Source: Clostridia bacterium (lineage in GTDB: Bacteria; Bacillota; Clostridia; CAKSNL01; HGM11501). Taken from it: 9,018 nucleotides of DNA. The notes under the pieces are model-generated. The model was not told where the DNA came from and did not search any database. It worked only from the letters and a program-made list of their open reading frames with translations. Of the stretch, positions 7,196-9,018 are shown one piece after another. The first letter of the stretch is position 1. Each line of letters opens with the position of its first letter. The stretch covers positions 1 to 9,018 of the forward strand of contig JAFPCL010000047.1 in NCBI GenBank assembly GCA_017390225.1. The letters are read 5' to 3'. Position numbers and translations under genes: made by a program.

Positions 7196-8523
7196 TATAT
7201 CTTAAACAAGTCTTTTAAAGCATCTTCTCGAATCCCTGCACCGATGACGCACAAACGACCGGTCACATCCGCGCCGCCGGTGCGCACCTCCGGCTCGCCG
7301 GGCACATAGTCGAAATGGTACCATACCCCATCACCGGGCACGATACCCTTGGCACGAAGTACCGTGCCAAAGCGCGCTTCATCGGACAGGGCGGCAAGGC
7401 AAGACAAAAGCTCTTCTTCCGTGAACTTTTTCGGGGTTTCCGCACCCCAGCTGGTGAACACATCATCGGCATGGTGATGCCCATGTTCGTGGTGGTGTCC
7501 ACAGCCACATTCGTGGTCATGATGATGCTCATGTTCGTGATGGTGTTCACAGCCACATTCGTGGTCATGATGATGTTCATGCTCATGGTGGTGTTCACAG
7601 CCACATCCGTGGTCGTGGTGATGCTCATGTTCGTGATGTTTACAGCCACATTCGTGGTCGTGGTGATGCTCATGTTCGTGATGTTCACAGCCACATTCGT
7701 GATCATGGTGATGCTCATGTTCGTGATGTTCACAGCCACATTCGTGGTCGTGGTGATGTTCATGCTCATGGTGTTCGCAGCCACATTCGTGATCGTGATG
7801 ATGCTCATGTTCGTGATGGTGTTCACAGCCACATTCGTGGTCGTGATGATGCTCATGCTCATGGTGGTGATGATGTCCGCAAACAGGGCATCCTTCTTCT
7901 TTTAACGCCTGCATTTCTTTTTCCAAGGTGGACACATGCTCGAAAGCATCACGAATCTGCTTGCCCGAAAGCTCATCTACCGGCGTAGTAATATACACCG
8001 CTTCTTCGTTGACGGTTTTGAGTAGCTCCACACACGCTTTGATTTTTTCTTCGGATAAAGCTTCCACATGGCTCAGCACCACACAATCGGCATGGGCAAT
8101 CTGGTCTTTATAAAATTCCCCGAAGTTCTTAAAATACATTTTGGCTTTCTTTGCATCGGCAACGGCAACTTTAGCATCCAAAACCACATCCTCCGACAGC
8201 ACGCCGGAAATGGCCTTGACCACGTCGCTGAGCTTACCCACACCCGAAGGCTCAATGATAATGCGGTCGGGCGCATAATCGGCAATCACTTTTTTGAGCG
8301 CTTCTTCAAAGTCGCCCACCAAGCTACAGCAAATACAGCCGGAATTCATTTCTGTGATTTCCACACCGGCTTCTTTTAAAAATCCGCCGTCAATGCCAAT
8401 CTCACCAAATTCATTTTCAATCAAAACCAGCTTTTCGCCTTGGTAGCTCTCGGAAATCAGCTTGCGAATCAGCGTGGTTTTCCCTGCCCCCAAAAAGCCG
8501 GATACAACACAAATCTTTGTCAT
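7195..8523 (-). CDS. CobW/COG0523 metal-binding GTPase with an expanded His/Cys-rich tract (442 aa)
   Basis: This is a G3E-family COG0523 protein, the class of GTP-driven metallochaperones that handle zinc, cobalt or nickel. Visible landmarks are Walker A GFLGAGKTT (9-17), ENEFGEIGID (36-45), the metal-binding CxCC in SGCICCS (61-67), IIEPSG (89-94), and a C-terminal CobW_C domain from about residue 363 to the end. Between them residues 212-351 form a CPVCG motif followed by eight His-rich units each ending in CGC and a final partial unit, about 69 His in 135 residues. His-rich loops are known in this family, but this one is unusually long and regular. The NKxD guanine motif is replaced by LSHVEAL (150-156). 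The start has AGGAAGG at 8533-8539, 9 bases upstream and touching the stop of the UPF0210 gene. The downstream gene follows after 12 bases. A zinc chaperone or buffer is the best reading; nickel or cobalt remain possible. Confidence 0.92.
   Translation of the reverse strand: MTKICVVSGFLGAGKTTLIRKLISESYQGEKLVLIENEFGEIGIDGGFLKEAGVEITEMNSGCICCSLVGDFEEALKKVIADYAPDRIIIEPSGVGKLSDVVKAISGVLSEDVVLDAKVAVADAKKAKMYFKNFGEFYKDQIAHADCVVLSHVEALSEEKIKACVELLKTVNEEAVYITTPVDELSGKQIRDAFEHVSTLEKEMQALKEEGCPVCGHHHHHEHEHHHDHECGCEHHHEHEHHHDHECGCEHHEHEHHHDHECGCEHHEHEHHHDHECGCEHHEHEHHHDHECGCKHHEHEHHHDHGCGCEHHHEHEHHHDHECGCEHHHEHEHHHDHECGCGHHHEHGHHHADDVFTSWGAETPKKFTEEELLSCLAALSDEARFGTVLRAKGIVPGDGVWYHFDYVPGEPEVRTGGADVTGRLCVIGAGIREDALKDLFKI
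7471..7890 (-). repeat. In-frame His/Cys minisatellite (45/48-bp units) in the CobW gene
   Basis: About nine units, each coding for a 15- or 16-residue motif of the form EHH(H)EHEHHHDHECGC. Units 3-6 are 15 residues and units 2, 7 and 8 are 16. Unit 6 begins with Lys and carries GCGC, and the last unit is a partial HHHEHGHHH. Every length step is a multiple of three, so the frame is kept. Synonymous differences between units show that the array is not freshly made, but its structure favours gain and loss of units by slippage or recombination. Confidence 0.9.
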
Positions 8524-8538
8524 TTTTATCTTCCTTCC

Positions 8539-9018
8539 TCAGTTCTTCAAGCTGTGCATGGGCGCAGGCAATCTGCCGCCACGGGCAATGAAGCTTTCGG
8601 ACATATTGTTCTTCACGTCCATAATGTAGCCGGTGCCTAAAAGTCCGCCGAATTCCACCGTTTCGCCCACGGTTTTCCCGGGCACGGGGATTACGCGTAC
8701 CGCCGTTGTTTTTCCGTTGACCATACCAATGGCGGCTTCATCGGCTATAATGCCGGAAATCGTTGCCGCTGTGGTGTCCCCGGGCACACAAATCATATCC
8801 AGACCGACAGAGCAAACTGCCGTCATGGCTTCCAATTTTTCCAAAGACAACACGCCGCTTTCTGCCGCGGCAATCATGCCTTCATCTTCGCTGACGGGAA
8901 TAAAAGCACCGGAAAGGCCGCCCACATGGGAGCTTGCCATGACGCCGCCTTTTTTCACTGCATCGTTAAGAAGTGCCAAAGCCGCCGTCGTGCCGGGCGC
9001 ACCGGTGACACCGACGCC
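8539..9018 (-). CDS. UPF0210 / PFL-family (DUF711) protein, C-terminal part
   Basis: The last 159 residues of a protein whose N-terminus lies beyond the right edge. Family-typical segments are visible: LLNDAVKKGGVMASSHVGG, SGAFIPVSEDEGMI, LEKLEAMTAVCSVGLDM, ADEAAIGMVNGKTTAVR, PGKTVGETVEFGGLLG and the closing RGGRLPAPMHSLKN. Full-length UPF0210 proteins are about 450 residues and are usually preceded by a small ACT-domain gene. The fold is related to pyruvate formate-lyase-like barrels but the biochemical role is unknown. The frame is open to the window edge (13 codons beyond the TTG at 8977-8979), so that TTG is not a real start. The stop is 15 bases from the CobW gene and overlaps its ribosome binding site, so the genes are very probably cotranscribed. 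Confidence 0.93.
   Translation of the reverse strand, partial: GVGVTGAPGTTAALALLNDAVKKGGVMASSHVGGLSGAFIPVSEDEGMIAAAESGVLSLEKLEAMTAVCSVGLDMICVPGDTTAATISGIIADEAAIGMVNGKTTAVRVIPVPGKTVGETVEFGGLLGTGYIMDVKNNMSESFIARGGRLPAPMHSLKN

Noticed and set aside
6214..7218. 334-codon plus-strand open frame
   Set aside because: Antisense to the fusion GTPase, begins within the terminator hairpin, and has no family-like composition or ribosome binding site.
7263..7862. Thr/Asn/Met-rich minus-strand frame inside the CobW gene
   Set aside because: A shifted reading of the same repeat array within a gene with clear CobW domains on both sides.
7471..7890. CRISPR-like regular repeat
   Set aside because: Units are contiguous 45/48-base coding repeats with no unique spacers and no cas genes nearby.
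7315..7905. Long plus-strand open frame of Met/Val/Phe-rich composition
   Set aside because: It is the antisense reading of the His/Cys minisatellite. Repetitive codons keep it free of stops; it has no ribosome binding site and covers a well-supported gene.

Overview
The window looks like a chromosomal segment of a low-to-moderate GC Gram-positive bacterium, most likely a gut-type clostridium (Clostridia, Oscillospiraceae-like). The signs are strong AAGGAGG ribosome binding sites, a consensus sigma-A promoter, a short Cro/C1-type regulator of clostridial style, a UPF0210 (PFL-family) gene and large secreted repeat proteins. The taxonomic call is inference.

Positions 1-5660 hold a two-gene surface-protein operon on the minus strand. 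The upstream gene (2118-5660) encodes a 1180-residue secreted protein made of about three ~410-430-residue modules and matches no family I can name. It is followed 57 bases later by a secreted InlB B-repeat type protein that runs off the left edge. That second gene carries an in-frame TAA at codon 155 (1596-1598). Beyond it the same frame stays open for 531 more codons, and comparison with a second internal copy shows that the TAA sits where the other copy has GAA. It is therefore a nonsense mutation, a readthrough site or a sequencing error.

Positions 5661-5967 form a divergent control region. It contains a perfect TTGACA-17-TATAAT promoter and a weaker second promoter, both pointing into the surface-protein operon, plus a 20-base imperfect tandem repeat that could be an operator. 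A 73-residue XRE regulator (5968-6189, plus strand) follows and ends at a strong, probably bidirectional terminator (6191-6228).

Positions 6241-9018 hold a tightly packed minus-strand operon: the C-terminal part of a UPF0210 protein (8539-9018), a CobW/COG0523 GTPase with a large His/Cys metal-binding minisatellite (7195-8523), and a second CobW-like P-loop protein fused to a YcgQ/DUF1980-like C-terminal domain (6241-7182). The last two suggest a metal (probably zinc) trafficking system. The first GTPase has the canonical CxCC metal site and a storage-like His/Cys tract. The second lacks CxCC but gains a CC-containing domain otherwise found in a two-component putative permease family.

The most unusual content is the pair of atypical GTPases, the His/Cys repeat array, and the interrupted InlB-like gene. 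I see no mobile element, CRISPR array, rRNA or tRNA.
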